A stretch of DNA of 64,000 nucleotides from Cheilinus undulatus (Eukaryota > Chordata > Actinopteri > Labriformes > Labridae), in contig NC_054877.1 of assembly GCF_018320785.1 (NCBI RefSeq), positions 23,480,329 to 23,544,328 on the forward strand. The letters run 5' to 3'. Within the stretch, counting starts at the first letter, position 1; every line of letters starts with the position of its first letter. The notes beneath the pieces are model-generated. The model saw nothing but the letters and a program-made list of their open reading frames with translations, did not search any database and had not been told where the DNA came from. Position numbers and translations under genes: made by a program. Below, one piece after another: positions 12,352 to 24,309 of the stretch.

Positions 12352-12660
12352 ACTGTGTTCCAAATTCCTATGCATATGATGTTTTTGTTAATTTCTTCCC
12401 AAATACTCTATATAATTTGCAGTCTATAAAATTTTAGACAGTCAATAGTCAATGGCTTTTTTTCCCCAAAATAACATAAAATGCAGTGTTCCAAATTATT
12501 ATGCCAAGCAGAGTTCAAAACACTCAAAAGGTTCTTAAATACCATATATTATTTGTTTAAGCTTAATTATGAATGCAAATGCTTAAGATTATATTTTGCC
12601 CATCTAATGTAGCATGGATGGGGTAGCAAAAAAATTATTCTGCTCAGTGAAACCCTAACT
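12352..12660. repeat. Decayed fish repeat (ttccaaattattatgc type)
   Basis: gtgttccaaattcctatgca at 12356 and gtgttccaaattattatgcc at 12487 resemble the ends of a common teleost DNA-transposon-derived repeat. No ORF remains and the borders are uncertain. Confidence 0.4.
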
Positions 12661-12929
12661 TGCAGTTTTAATCATTGATGTCAACCATATTTCTGCAAGA
12701 AAATAGCTTTGATAAGAAGACTTACATATTTCGTCATTGCATTAATGGCCTATTGCATTGTTATAAATAGAATCAGGCTCTTAAAAACAAATGCATAGAA
12801 GGGAAAATTGAAAGACAAAATACTGGAGTTGAAAATAAACATTTAACAGAAACCTCATGATTTAATGTAACGGTTCATGTGTTTTTTAAAATCATAATCA
12901 AATAAAATTAGTTTGAGTTTAGAGCTTAA

Positions 12930-13880
12930 AAATGTTCTCAGCTCACAATCGTGAGCAGCAAAGTCCCAGATGTGAGGAACACATCCAGAGCAGGGAGGAT
13001 AGGAGGTGGGAGGCGTTTCTGGGATTGTTTAGGAGTCGGAGCGAGGCAGCAGTTGACTCCAGCTGTTGGGAGTTTGGGGTTGAGTGTGCTCTGGAATATC
13101 CAAGCTGGCGGAAGAGCAGGGGCCTCCTCAGCGCTCCGACGTCACAAACAGCTCCAGGGAATGCTTCACATTCCTCTTCCTGGCAGTAGTTAGGTCATTT
13201 CCAGCAAGCCGGGGGAAAAAACAGAGCGAGATTATTTTCTGGAGCATTTGGGAGCAGAGAGAGGAGGGAGCCAAGGGGCTGAGATTGAAAACATATGGCG
13301 GGTTTGAGAGTATCTCTTGCTTTAGCACCTCTTCTCCTCTGTTGTGTTTTATTCCTCAAATCACAAGATGTAGTGAAGCTCTCAGCAAACACACCCGTTG
13401 ACTGTTTGTCAGAATTTTTTCATGTCCAAAGGCATTGCTGAATACTCTGCTTATTGAGTTACAGCATTTGTTATACATTTTGAATCAGTTTATTCTAACT
13501 CAATAAAGTGTCCCTAAATCCTTCCAATCACTCATGAAAACTTTAATCAGTCTTAAGAAAAATGTATTTATCTAGCTTCTACTACTACAGCCTAAATACA
13601 CGGAAATGCAGAGCATCATTCTGGTAAAATTCCTCTCATTTATCAGTTTCCGGTGTGACACTTGAAGAGTTAACCACCCCCATGATTCCTGTACTGAGTA
13701 GGTCGGCTCCTCCCCCCTCCCACGCCTCGTTGTGAGTGGGCCGAGGCCTGAGCGGAAATACCTGTGGGGATTATTCACTGTAAAGCTGTGACGCGAGCAG
13801 CCTGGGCCACTCCTTAACACCGGCTACCTGTCTGATGATGACAGCGGCCCACTCACCTGTTCATAATAGGGTCACACTTC
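12930..13880. promoter_or_regulatory. Candidate intronic regulatory island
   Basis: Two GC-richer, non-repetitive blocks (about 12945-13270 and 13650-13880) stand out from AT-rich flanks. They hold motif-like words: CGACGTCAC (13138, CRE-like), CATTCCTCTTCC (13170) and a tight GGGCCGAGGCCTGAGCGGAAATACC segment near 13738. Short ORFs here differ in all frames and have no coding signature. Conservation would decide. Confidence 0.35.
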
Positions 13881-14677
13881 CGTTGCGGATGTTGTACCTG
13901 TTCATGTGTACAGTACGTTCTGCTCTGTTAACATTAGAGAAAGACTCATTGATCTCTGATTAAAAACGTTTTCAGGCTTAATCACAACATGAGAGCTTTT
14001 TTTCAGTAAGTGTTACACAGAGTTAATATTTAAAGTGGTTGATAAGCACTCACACATTACCACTACTTTCTGCATTGATAGTTTTTCATTTGACAATAAA
14101 ATAAATTCTCTCAAAGTAGAACAGTAATGCACAATAAATAAAATGAAACAACTATCTAAAATACCCCACCTCAAGCACTCATTTAAATTATTAAACTAAA
14201 TAAAAAATATTTGTAAAAAGTATATCTTAGGTTGATTGTTTATGCATTTACCCCTCTGGTAGTTCACTGAATTAGACGACATATAAAAATATGAGCTACA
14301 TCAGTCAGTTTATCATAGATACTGCTTGGTTTTCTTTTGCAGGCACAGGCTAGAGCCTATCCCAGCTCTCTCCCAGTGGGCAAGAGGTGGGGTACACCCC
14401 AGTGTTAATATTGGCAGCTATTTAAGATTTTTTTGTTTTTGTTTTGATTTTATCTTCTAAAAAATGTTTTAGTCTACATTTGGTGGAAGAAGTCAAGAGC
14501 ATTTAAGTCTGGTTGAAGTCAATTAAAAGTACTTGAATTTTAGTCATTACTTTTAGTCATAGTGTTTATTCTTTTATCAGCCAATTTAATTAGCCAAATT
14601 TTAAAATCAGTTGAAATGTTAAACACTCATATTGAATGGTCAGGTTTTGGAGCATATGGGGCATATGGAGCATATTT

Positions 14678-15103
14678 GCTGTTAGTAGCAAATATGATTC
14701 ATGTTAAACAATAATCAGTCTGTTTTCATGAAAACTGCTGTTTTCTCCGTTTATGTTTGGCTTCAGGCATTTTGGGAGTGCAGTTTACCTTCTTTGGGAT
14801 TTTACTAATCACTTCACAGTATACTGGCATCTAACCCAGTGATGTACAACATGACCACCCAAGAAATATTGATCTGAAATATCTCAATCCCCTTTGTGGC
14901 TGGCTGCAGTTTAGGAACTGATCTCACAGTTAGAGGCTAAAAATGACATTCATCTAAAAGAAAATGTAAATCTTCAAACAAAAATAAAAATGTGAATTAG
15001 ACCAAATCTTTTTTTATAATTATACTTTGAGAGTTTGGCCCCTAAAGTTCCTGATAAAGGAGAAAGTGGGCCCTTGTACAAATGTAGTTGATGACCCCTG
15101 GTG
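14678..15103 (+). repeat. Unnamed 0.4 kb repeat, copy 1
   Basis: From gctgttagtagcaaatatg to tgtacaaatgtagttgatga this stretch is clearly homologous to 27762-28695. Shared words include GGCTTCAGGCATTTTGG, GAAATATCTCAAT, GTGGCTGGCTG and CCCTTGTACAAATGTAGTTGATG. Copy 2 is split by a younger MITE. No ORF, and I cannot name the family. Confidence 0.75.
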
Positions 15104-16619
15104 TAGGATAATGGCATGTAATGGAAAACTGAAATAAAGACCTCAGATTGTATTTCAGAACATTTTGATGCTTCCTAAAGTGTTGCTGATGACTAATAAT
15201 ATCTGAAAATTTATTTATGGTTTACGCTTATGCCGACATTCATTTATGTTTTTTTTCTTCTTATAAGGAACCCTACATGTTCAGACATATCTGTGTGTCT
15301 TATATTTATATATATAGTATGAAGAAATGCGCTGTATTTTTATAATAGGAGAAAATATGAAAATAAATTCACATTTATTCTTGTGTTGTTGAGCATTTGT
15401 AATTGCAGAGTGATGTCAAGGTTGCATTGTTCTTCCCACATCTTTTTTTTTTTCACATAAACCTGAGTGCAGTTTTAATGATGAGGACAATAAGGAAGAA
15501 GTTGCTGTTACGTCAATCAAGGTGTATATGATTGGAAATATGTTGGATAAAAAACAATGGCACCATTCAACATCACTAATCAGTGTACTCTGAACAACAT
15601 CTGCCTACATGTGAAACTATTTCTTAAATTATCTCAAAATGTAGACTCCTAGTGTGTTTCTTTGCGAAACACAACAAAGGCACCAATGCTAATCTAAAAG
15701 AGTTAATATGTCTTAGTATGCAGCACTCCCTTTAAAATGAGATCAATTACATGTCTGGTTTCTCAAGAAAGGAGACGTGCTGACTGACATTTCTTGTGGC
15801 TTATACACTTACTAATAACAGATAGCTCATACAGCCCTGCTTAAATACATCTAAATGAGCCTGTTGATGAGTCAACTGGCAACAGTTTCCATAACTAACT
15901 TCATAAAAAGATTTCCATTGTAAAATATGTTCGTTAGTATTCAGTAAAGTTAATTTTTATTTGCTTAGCACAATTTGCACAAATGTAATGTCGGTAATGA
16001 CAGGAGATAAAAACAAAGGAACAAATACAAATGAGTTTATTAATGTAAAAGTCATGTGACCTACTTAGTCTTATAGAGGTTTTTTTTTTTTTGTAACCAG
16101 CACACATTAAGCTTCTGTATTTTAAAACCATCTGGGGATTATTGACTATCAAAACACCAGGAACTTCTCCTAGGTTGATTGACTGGATGACTCAATCAAC
16201 TGTGTCTGCACAAGCACAGTAAAGCAAACAGTGCCAAGAACTGTCCGTACAATTAAACACAGTCAAGGATAATCACCTCCAATAAACACCGCCTTTGTAA
16301 TGATGGCATGATGACATTACATTTTTATTTGGACAGTCCCGGATGCGGCTCTGACTCTTACAGGCGTGTGCAATTCAGTTTGGGCTATTGTGTCATTCTT
16401 TTAGTTTTACACTTCATAATCAGTAACTATTGATTATCAAAAGTATTCCTGTTTGATCTGTAGGAAACCATGTTTAGCATTATGTCTTAATAAGAGGTGC
16501 CTAATCATTACAATATTAACTATATTTATAATTGTTTTATAAACATTCTTCTTCCTGTTTTCATTGCATTGTTTCCCCGCTTGATGTAAATGTGTGATTT
16601 CTCTGGCTGAACTATCACT

Positions 16620-16655
16620 TGAGGTCAGAGACGAGCTGAGACGAGCTGAGACACG
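16620..16655 (+). repeat. Short tandem repeat (11-bp unit)
   Basis: agacgagctg recurs two and a half times with the last unit degenerate (agacacgctc). Confidence 0.5.
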
Positions 16656-17109
16656 CTCGGCAGTTCCAGTCACATAGTGCTCTTGGCTCTGAGTAAGTGA
16701 TGATAAGCAATCATCACACTATTTATCCGTGTCACTAATGGAAGGTATTAAGTCATAATTCAAATTCACCACAAACAAGCTGTCCTACAATTACCTCTTT
16801 TTTATCTTTTTTTTTTCTCCTCTGTTCTCAGGCTCTGTACCAGTGAGGCGTGTACTATTTACCTGTTAATGGAAACAAAACTTTTAAACTTCAGCCACCC
16901 TATTATTACCAGGATGTATTTTTCTTAGGAAGGGCAACTGATCACACTTTTGGTTTTGTGGAGCCCAAGACTGCCAAATAAAAAAACTAGAAGCAACTAG
17001 AAATGTAAATCACAAGATTAATATTATATTGATTCTTTGTTATTTCAGCTCATTTCACATGGCTGTTCAAAGTCTTCTAAACTTAGCACAAGAAGTGAAG
17101 AAATTTGTG

Positions 17110-18222
17110 TTTGGTAGTTTATTTCTTTGTTGTAAAAATGCTTCTTGGTGATAAAATCTTATACTGTTAGAAAGACTGTTTATTTTCCTTTTAAATGGTG
17201 CCACATTTGTAAAGAACATGCATTTATGGGATGAGCAGCAGAGCTGAGTATTTGGGTTGCGCCTATGAGAAATGTGGAACATCTCTGCCAATGCCAGACG
17301 GCTTATGCTGTTGCTATTGACTCTAGTTTTGAGCTTCTACTAGCCCCAGGTGCTGACAGTCAGGTGCCTGATTGGTTCCTGTTATGTTCAGCAGTGAGTC
17401 CAGATTCTGCTTTGGGCAGTTGGATCATAGGGTCAAGTGTGGAGATTGCTGCGCTGATAGAGTAACATCTTTTGGCGGAGGCAGTGTGATTGGGGGGGGC
17501 ATCTCCCTCACTGGAAAAACAAGGCTTGTCATCATTGGAGGCAATCTCAATGCAGAGAGATATTGAGATGATATTCTGCAACTAGTGGCAATTCCATATT
17601 TCCACAGTCTGGGAGCGAACTCTATCCTCCAAGATGACAACTCTCGCCCCCACGGAGCACATTTATCAGAGACTACCTCCAGAATTTGGGAGTGGAGAAG
17701 ATGGAAAAGCCTTCCAGCAGTCCTGACCTCAACCCCACTGAACACTTGTGGGATCAGCTTGGGCTTGCTGTTCTTGCCAGAGTGACCAACCCAACCACAT
17801 TTGCTGAATTGCAACAAATACCGGTTGAAGAATGGGATGCCATCCCACAGCAGTGTGTGACCAGCATGAGGAGGAGGTGTCAGGCTGTTGTGCCTTTGTA
17901 TAGTTCTTCCACATGCTACTAAGGCTCCTGTTTGTTAAAAAAGACAAATTGTTAGATTGCAAATATGCCTTGTTTTCTTAGACTTCAATCATCCAATCCA
18001 CCAAACACCAAACAAGAGCCATGGCAGAATGAGCTGTTTGGCATTGGCAGAGAAGATTTGGCAAATTTTTCACGGGTACAACCCACATACTCAGCTCTGC
18101 TGTTCATCCCACAAATGCATGTTCCTTATAAATGTGGCTCAATTTAAAAAGGAAATAAACAGGTTTTTCCAACTATAAAATTTTGTAGACAAGAAGCATT
18201 GTTACAACAACAAAATACCAAA
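17110..18222 (+). mobile_element. Tc1-like element with about 180-bp inverted repeats
   Basis: The left arm (17110-17290) and the right arm (about 18045-18222) are long imperfect inverted repeats: outer ends TTTGGTA and TACCAAA, inner parts sharing catgcatttatgggatgagc-like sequence and the CTCTGCCAATGCC word. Between them, frames near 17700-17910 encode a Tc1-type transposase end (SSPDLNPTEHLWDQLGLAVL, then EEWDAIPQQC). The N-terminal half is missing or scrambled, so the copy cannot be autonomous. Sense orientation relative to spidr. Confidence 0.85.
17686..17920 (+). pseudogene. Tc1 transposase C-terminal remnant
   Basis: The frame encodes the DLNPTEHLWD motif around the third catalytic acidic residue position, then AELQQIPVEEWDAIPQQCVT and a basic RRRCQAVV tail, which is the normal Tc1 C-terminus. 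Upstream catalytic blocks sit in other frames with stops. Confidence 0.8.
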
Positions 18223-18303
18223 CATTTTCCTTGCTTTTGTATTTACATATAGTTTTGATCCCTGTCACTTCAGTAACTTAGAAATTAAATGAGATGATAT
18301 AAT

Positions 18304-19098
18304 CACTGGTCACTTTAGTAGGTTCACCTGTCCAACTTGTTACTGCAAATATCTAGCCAACCAATCACATGGCAGTACCCAATGGATTTAAGCATGTAGA
18401 CATGTTCAAGATGATGCACTGAAGTTCAAACAGAGCATCAACACAGGAAGAAAGGTTATTTAAGAATCAATTTAAGAATATGCCATGATTGTTGGTGGTC
18501 TGGCGGACTTTCATGTTGTGAAACCAAATTCTGACCCCAAAAATCAAATGACAGCAGAGTTTGAGACTCCTCTGACCAGGCAAGGGTTTTTTTCAGTCGT
18601 CAATTGTCCAATTGTGGTGAGCCTATATGATTTGATGACTGTAGCCTCGGTTTCCTGTTCTTAGTGTTGTGGTCTTCTGCTGCTTTAGCCCATCTTCAAG
18701 ATTTAACGTGTGTGTTCAGAGATGAACCTCTGAAGAGTTATTGTTTCCTTTCTATCAGCTCAAACTATTCTGGTCTTTGACTTCTGCCATCGGCAAGGCA
18801 ATTTGGCTCTGAGAACTGCTGTTCACTGGACGTTTTCTGTTTTCCTGGAGATTGTTTTGCTTAAGGAATCCCAGAAGATCAGCAGTTTGTGAATTACTCA
18901 GAGCATCCTGTCCGACACCAACAACCATGGCTTGTTCATTGTCACTTAAATCACCTTTCTTCTCCTTTCTTATGCGCAGTTTGAACTCGGTTTGGTTTTG
19001 AGCACCTCAGCATGTCTCCTTTCATTGGTTACTGCCATGTGATTGGCTGATTAGATATTTGCATTAATGAGCAGGTATACTTGATAAAGTGATCAGTG
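18304..19098. mobile_element. 0.8 kb DNA element with terminal inverted repeats
   Basis: Ends CACTGGTCACTTTAGTAGG and (as reverse complement of the right end) CACTGATCACTTTATCAAG form imperfect inverted repeats of about 26 bp. These ends are common in teleost genomes. No intact ORF is inside. No clear target-site duplication was seen. Confidence 0.8.
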
Positions 19099-19312
19099 AG
19101 AGTAACTTTCTCCTCATGTAATAAAATGAATGACTTAAATTAGTATTAGTAATGTAGATAAAGGCTTATCATAAGATTTACCTTATGGCTCAGTGTTTAC
19201 ATTTTGTGTCACATATACTAACTTGTATGTTTTTATTAATCCTTGATTTATGATGATGATTCCTGTACGAATGTTATTAGTTTTATGTTGTTGTTTCTGA
19301 AACGCCCCAACT

Positions 19313-19340
19313 AGATCTGGTCAAGTGTCCGACCAGATCT
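19313..19340. repeat. Perfect 10-bp inverted repeat
   Basis: AGATCTGGTC and GACCAGATCT are separated by an 8-base loop (aagtgtcc). It could form a hairpin or cruciform; no surrounding gene suggests a function. Confidence 0.6.
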
Positions 19341-20051
19341 GAAACCTCCTTGACAAACACAGATTAATGGCATGTAAGTACAGCACTGGAAAATTAAACA
19401 CAGGTTCTGGGTTGTTTCAGGTCACAAATATTCAGTCTTTGTTTTGGATTTGGTGTTCCTTCGTTTGCGTACTCTCAGCCTGTTTGATTGAGACAGACGT
19501 TGAAGTGTTTTTCCATGTATGATCTCACATTTGGAGAGTGTTTTAATTGAGCTGTGCTGAGCTGTGTGGTCTGTTCTTTTAAGAACCACAATTGCATGGA
19601 AAATGTATCTGTTACCGCTGTAAAGATGTAATATGCATCCGTTTTGTATTTTCATTTACCCAGTAGGAGGTTCATATACAAGATCTTGTACTCTGTGCTC
19701 GTTATAGTGTCTCGTAAGAATACGACAAGACCTGCGGAGGTGTTTGGTACCTTATCTGAGTTTGACATTCAACATGTCTCGAGCTCTCGCCCCCTTATGT
19801 TTGTGCAATAATCCACTCTCAATGTACTGTAAAATCTAAAATGTTGCTTTCTTTAAACTGATTGCAAAACTAAATGTTAACCATTGCCCAACACTCTTAC
19901 GTATGTTTCCCGTCTTTATGAATACAATGACATAAACCCATGTGTTTGTATGATATATCAAGAAGTGTAGTTAATAAATAAAATATGTTAATAACACTGG
20001 AACAATTGCGATACCCTAAAACTAAAGCCATTAATCTTTTTGTCTTTGCAG

Positions 20052-20256
20052 GCAGAGTCTTTCTATAGAGGGCTTCAGCTGCGATATTATTTTAAACACA
20101 TACTTCAGCCAGAAAGTCTTCTCTGCATCCAAACCAGAAATCATATCCGCTCCTGGAGGTCCTCTCTCAGCAGGAAGGTGCAGTCCATATCCTTTATGTC
20201 AGACTTTTGGACTGCTGGAGGTGGGTGGGACCTCAGAGGAGAACATTGCCAAAAAG
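20052..20256 (+). CDS. spidr: spidr coding exon (window exon 5)
   Basis: Acceptor ctttgcag; the first base completes a Trp codon, then the frame reads QSLSIEGFSCDIILNTYFSQ, continuing to CQTFGLLE and VGGTSEENIAKK. The donor used is AAG|gtttgc at 20257. A second in-phase donor, GAG|gtgggt at 20221, would remove 12 residues without shifting frame. The longer form is given because the added peptide stays open and the downstream junction is equally clean; sequence alone cannot settle it. Confidence 0.82.
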
Positions 20257-21059
20257 GTTTGCATGCTTTAATATTATTAGAATAATGTGTATTACTTATA
20301 TTTCCAAGTATATCTCACTTTTAGATACTGTGGGACATTAATCTAGCCTTTTTAAAGTGCTCAGTTGGATGTCAGAAAATTGAATTAGTTTAAAATAAAC
20401 ACTTGGGACAGGAATATGTTGTGTGCAGAGTTTGGTGTCCAACCTTAAACTTTTATTCATGCTTTTTTGTTTATATCTAAAACTCAAAGTAGAATTATCA
20501 TATTAGAAGGTTTGTGTCAATATTGATCATCTTTTTAATATGATTTTATTACTCATGAAATAATCTTCATGAATTCATAATAAAACACAGGTGCAATATT
20601 GTCAACAGTGCTTCCTCCCTTAGGCTTCATTAAATTGCATTCACATGGTTTTTAAATGGAGGATAATCAATAATTTTCTTTAAGTTTCAGTCACTAACAG
20701 GTTTATTCATAGTCCGTTTTTAGGAGTATGAAATCAGTGTGATTTCATCTGTTTACATCTGTGCTTGATTTCCTAAATTTGAATCTCCATTTACTTTCAG
20801 TAATTACAAATCAATCAGTGGAGTGCAGTGAGTAACTTCAGCATCAGTCATGACCTTATTTTAAAGCTGATTTCTATTTCAGCTCTTGATTTATGTTTTT
20901 CTCTGTTTTCTTTCTTTTTGCTTTTATAACTCTTGGCCAGGCCAGGCATGCAATCAGGAGATTTCACCTTTAGTTCAAGGAAATTGTGATGGTCTTTTTA
21001 GTGTGCTGGTAATAGCCAAGACTGGAGGCCTCTTCTTTTTTCAAGTCATCAGTCTGTCA

Positions 21060-21200
21060 GTCGATCCGATCCAGTCTTGTGAACGCAAAATCTCCAGAAT
21101 GCTTTGACAGATTTTCATCAAACTTGGCACTTGTGCTCACTCTGACCCATGGATGAGCTGATTATATTACAAGTATAAAGATATCAAATATTTATTTGAT
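21060..21200. repeat. Fish interspersed repeat fragment
   Basis: The order ttgtgaacgcaaaatctcc, atcaaacttggcac, cccatggatgagctgatt resembles a very common teleost repeat (…cttgtgaacacgatatctc…caaatttggcac…ggatgaactgatta). No ends are preserved. Confidence 0.5.
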
Positions 21201-21624
21201 AATTGCCTTTTTATAGTGGATTTTATACACTATATTTAAAAATAAGCTTCTCCAGTCAAATCAGACTGTTTTTTCAGAGTTCAGATAGAGGAAATGGAGC
21301 CACATTAATCCTCATAATTTAATAACTTTGTTAATCCCAAATTAATTGCCCCTTAAAGGATTATTGAAGTTGCTAGAATTGAATTGAATTTTCTTAAATT
21401 AAGTATTTTCTCTTTATACAGTGTATTTCTTTGGTTAAGAGTATTGTAACAATGGCCACTGTCACTCTGATGAAAACACAAGGTGAGGGGGCAACATTAC
21501 ACTGCTTTATTTGCAAATGGCTGTTTTTGTTAACCGATAGTCCGATTAGCTTGGACTTAGCCACAGCTGCACTTTGGTCAGAACTGGTAAATGTGTCTCT
21601 GTTTTGGCATGGGTTTATGATAGT

Positions 21625-22627
21625 TACACTATATTGCCAAAAGTATTCACTCACCCATCCAAATAATTGAAATCAGGTGTTCCAATCACTTCCATGGCCA
21701 CAGGCATATAAAATCAAGCACCTAGGCATGCAGACTATTTCTACAAACGTTTGTGAAAGAATGGGTCGCTCTCAAGAGCTCATTTAATTCCAGTGTGGTA
21801 CTGGGATAGGATGCCACCGGTACAACAAATCTAGTCATGAAATTTCCTTGCTCCTAAATATTCCACAGTCAACTATCAGTGGTATTATAACAAAGTGGAA
21901 GCGATTGGGAATGACAGCAACTCAGCCACAAAGTGGTAGGCCATGTAAAATGACAGAGGGGGGTCAGCGGGTGCTGAGGCGCATAGTGCACAGAGGCGGC
22001 CAACTTTCAGCAGAGTCAATCACTACAGACCTCCAAACTTCATGTGGCCTTCAGATTAGCTCAAGAACAGTTCATAGAGAGCTTCATGGAATGGGTTTCC
22101 ATGGCCGAGCAGCTGCATCCAAGCCATACATCACCAAGTGCAATGCAAAGCGTTGAATGCAGTGGTGTAAAGCACGCCGCCACTGGACTCTAGAGCAGTG
22201 GAGACGCGTTGTCTGGAGTGACGAATTGCACTTCTCCATCTGGTAATCTGATGGACGAGTCTGGTTTTGGCGGTTGCCAGGAGAATGGTACTTGTCTGAC
22301 TGCATTGTGCCAAGTGTAAAGTTTGGGGGGGGGGAAGATGGTGTGGGGTTGTTGAACTTGACTGGCCTGCACAGAGTCCTGACCTCAACCTGATTGAACA
22401 CCTTTGGGATGAATTAGAGCAGAGACTGAGAGCCAGGCCTTCTTGTCCAACATCAGTGTGTGACCTCACAAATGTGCTTCTGGAAAATGATCAAAATTTC
22501 CCATAAACACACTCCTAAAACTTGTGTAAAGCCTTCCCAGAAGCCCCTTTGGATTAAGAATGGGATGTCACTTCAGTTCATATGCAGGTCAAGGCAGGTG
22601 AGCTAATACTTTTGGCAATATAGTGTA
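21625..22627 (+). mobile_element. Tc1/mariner-like element with both ends and TA duplication
   Basis: Inverted ends CACTATATTGCCAAAAGTAT and ATACTTTTGGCAATATAGTG are flanked by TA on both sides (21625-21626, 22626-22627). The interior encodes transposase pieces in the sense direction: helix-turn-helix and GRPCK region (21848-22156), a WSDE first-Asp block near 22215, and [20 protein letters not shown] near 22374. A stop at 22154, another near 22244 and a missing block before the last motif make it dead. About 1.0 kb, which is short for a full Tc1. Confidence 0.92.
21848..22156 (+). pseudogene. Tc1 transposase N-terminal remnant
   Basis: The frame reads LNIPQSTISGIITKWKRLGM, a second helix-turn-helix of the paired type, then the GRP-type linker (SGRPCK) and RTVHRELHGMGFHGRAA, all standard Tc1 features. 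It ends at an in-frame TGA. Confidence 0.85.
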
Positions 22628-23311
22628 GAGTGGTGTTTTCATGGTGTATCCAGAGGCTGCAGCCGCGGTAGCTGTTAGCTCGGCTGTAGCTGTAGGAAAG
22701 CGGCAGTTTATTCAGAACCAGACCACATTTCTTTTTAAAGCAAGCACAAAGAGTCATACCGAAAGCTTGACTTGGCAGAGAAGTGTTTTTGGACGTAAAA
22801 TTGCCTTGGCATCAATTTTACATGAAGTGCTGACGTTAACAATCTAGGTCAGCGGTGATCTGCACAACAGTAGAGCATGTGCAATATGTCATTTAACACT
22901 CTGACTGGGCGTCATGAATGTGACAGACAGAATGTTCCTCCAATCCCCTTCTGGAGATTTTCTGAAAAGTCCTGCCTTTCCCAAATGCTTTCTATGGGTG
23001 CATTCCCATATTATTGTGAAATATACTCAGTCCATAGACTTTAGAAAGAATTGGACAAACCCTGTGTGACATTCGTCGTCTGCTTACAATAGGTGGATTC
23101 AAACAGCTCTTGAAGCCAATCTGTGGCGGCTTTCATATTGAAATCTCAGTCTCAACCAAACTTTGGATCAACCTAATGGCCCGCCCACTAAGTGCTTCCT
23201 TTCAGCTAGCTAGCTAGCATTCTGGTTGACAGAAACGTAGTGTCTGCCTGTTGAGCTATCTGTCAGTCAAATGAGAAGCACCAATCAGTCCGCAGTGAGG
23301 TTTTTCCTAAA

Positions 23312-24246
23312 TACACTGCCTTGCCAAAAAAAAAAGTCGCCACCTGGATTGAACTAAGCAAATAGGTACGAGCCTCCTATTGGATATTTACTGCATGGGC
23401 GATGATCTTTCAGCTGGCAACAAGTTATTTAACCCCAGCTGATGCAATGAGTAACTTCTCATTTCTTAAACAACCATGTCAAAAGACACATCCTGTGGTC
23501 GCTGAAAAGATGTTAGTCTGTTTAAGAAGGGTTAAATCATTGGCATGCAAAAAAGGCTTCAGTTTGCTAGGGAGCATAAAGATTGGACTCTGGAGGAATG
23601 AAAGAAGGTCATGTGGTCTGATGAGTCCAGATTTACCCTGTTCCAGAGTGATGGGTGCATTAGGGTAAGAAGAGAGGCAGGTGAAGTGATGCACCCATCA
23701 TGCCTAGTGCCTACTGTACAAGCCTGTGGGGGCAGTGCTATGATCTGGGGTTGCTGCAGTTGGTCAGGTCTAGGTTCAGCAACATTATGTGCCCAAAGAA
23801 TGAGGTCAGCTGACTACCTGAATATACTGAATGACCAGGTTATTCCATCAATGGATTTTTCTTCCCTAATGGCACGGGCATATTCCAAGATGACAATGCC
23901 AGGATTCATCGGGCTCAAATTGTGAAAGAGTGGTTCAGGGAGCATGAGACATCATTTTCACACATGGATTGGCCACCACAGAGTCAAGACCTGACCCCCA
24001 TTGAGAATCTTTGGGATGTGCTGGAGAAGGCTTTGCGCAGTGGTCAGACTCTCCCATCATTAATACAAGACCTTGGTGAAAAATTAATGCAACACTGGAT
24101 GGAAATAAATCTTGTGACATTGCAGAAGCTTATTGAAACAATGCCACAGTGAAAGGGTGCTGTAATCAAAGCTAAAGGCAGTCCAGCAAAATATTAGAGT
24201 GTGTGACCTTTTTTTGGTGGCGACTTTTTTTTGGCCAGGCAGTGTA
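23312..24246 (+). mobile_element. Tc1/mariner-like element with both ends and TA duplication
   Basis: Left end TACACTGCCTTGCC..AAAAAGTCGCCACC and right end GGTGGCGACTTTT..GGCCAGGCAGTGTA are inverted repeats flanked by TA. The transposase catalytic region survives best here: WSDESRFTLFQSDG near 23620, the QDDNA position near 23886 and [16 protein letters not shown] near 23990. A frameshift between about 23860 and 23883, an early stop (23604-23606) and an N-terminal deletion inactivate it. Sense to spidr. Confidence 0.92.
23608..24152 (+). pseudogene. Tc1 transposase catalytic-domain remnant
   Basis: Two frames (to 23925 and from 23883) split by one frameshift carry all three expected acidic motifs of the DDE domain in order, followed by a normal C-terminus ending near 24150. 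The DNA-binding half is absent. Confidence 0.85.
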
Positions 24247-24309
24247 TAATCTAAATCATTGTGGTACAAAAAAATTCACCCCCTGTACATTGAGAGGACA
24301 TTTTATTGC

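Larger units (their letters stand above)
12300..20051 (+). other. spidr intron (7.8 kb)
   Basis: It contains a decayed repeat with ttccaaattattatgcc words (12352-12660), a GC-rich non-repetitive island (12930-13880), one copy of an undescribed 0.4 kb repeat (14678-15103), a Tc1-like element with long inverted repeats (17110-18222), an 0.8 kb inverted-repeat element (18304-19098) and a short palindrome (19313-19340). The stretches 13900-14670, 15110-17100 and 19345-20040 show nothing I recognise. Confidence 0.65.

Noticed and set aside
12043..12375. Minus-strand frame across spidr exon 4
   Set aside because: It is the antisense shadow of a well-supported exon.
17425..17817. 130-codon minus-strand frame
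   Set aside because: Antisense of a Tc1 transposase remnant; no independent support.
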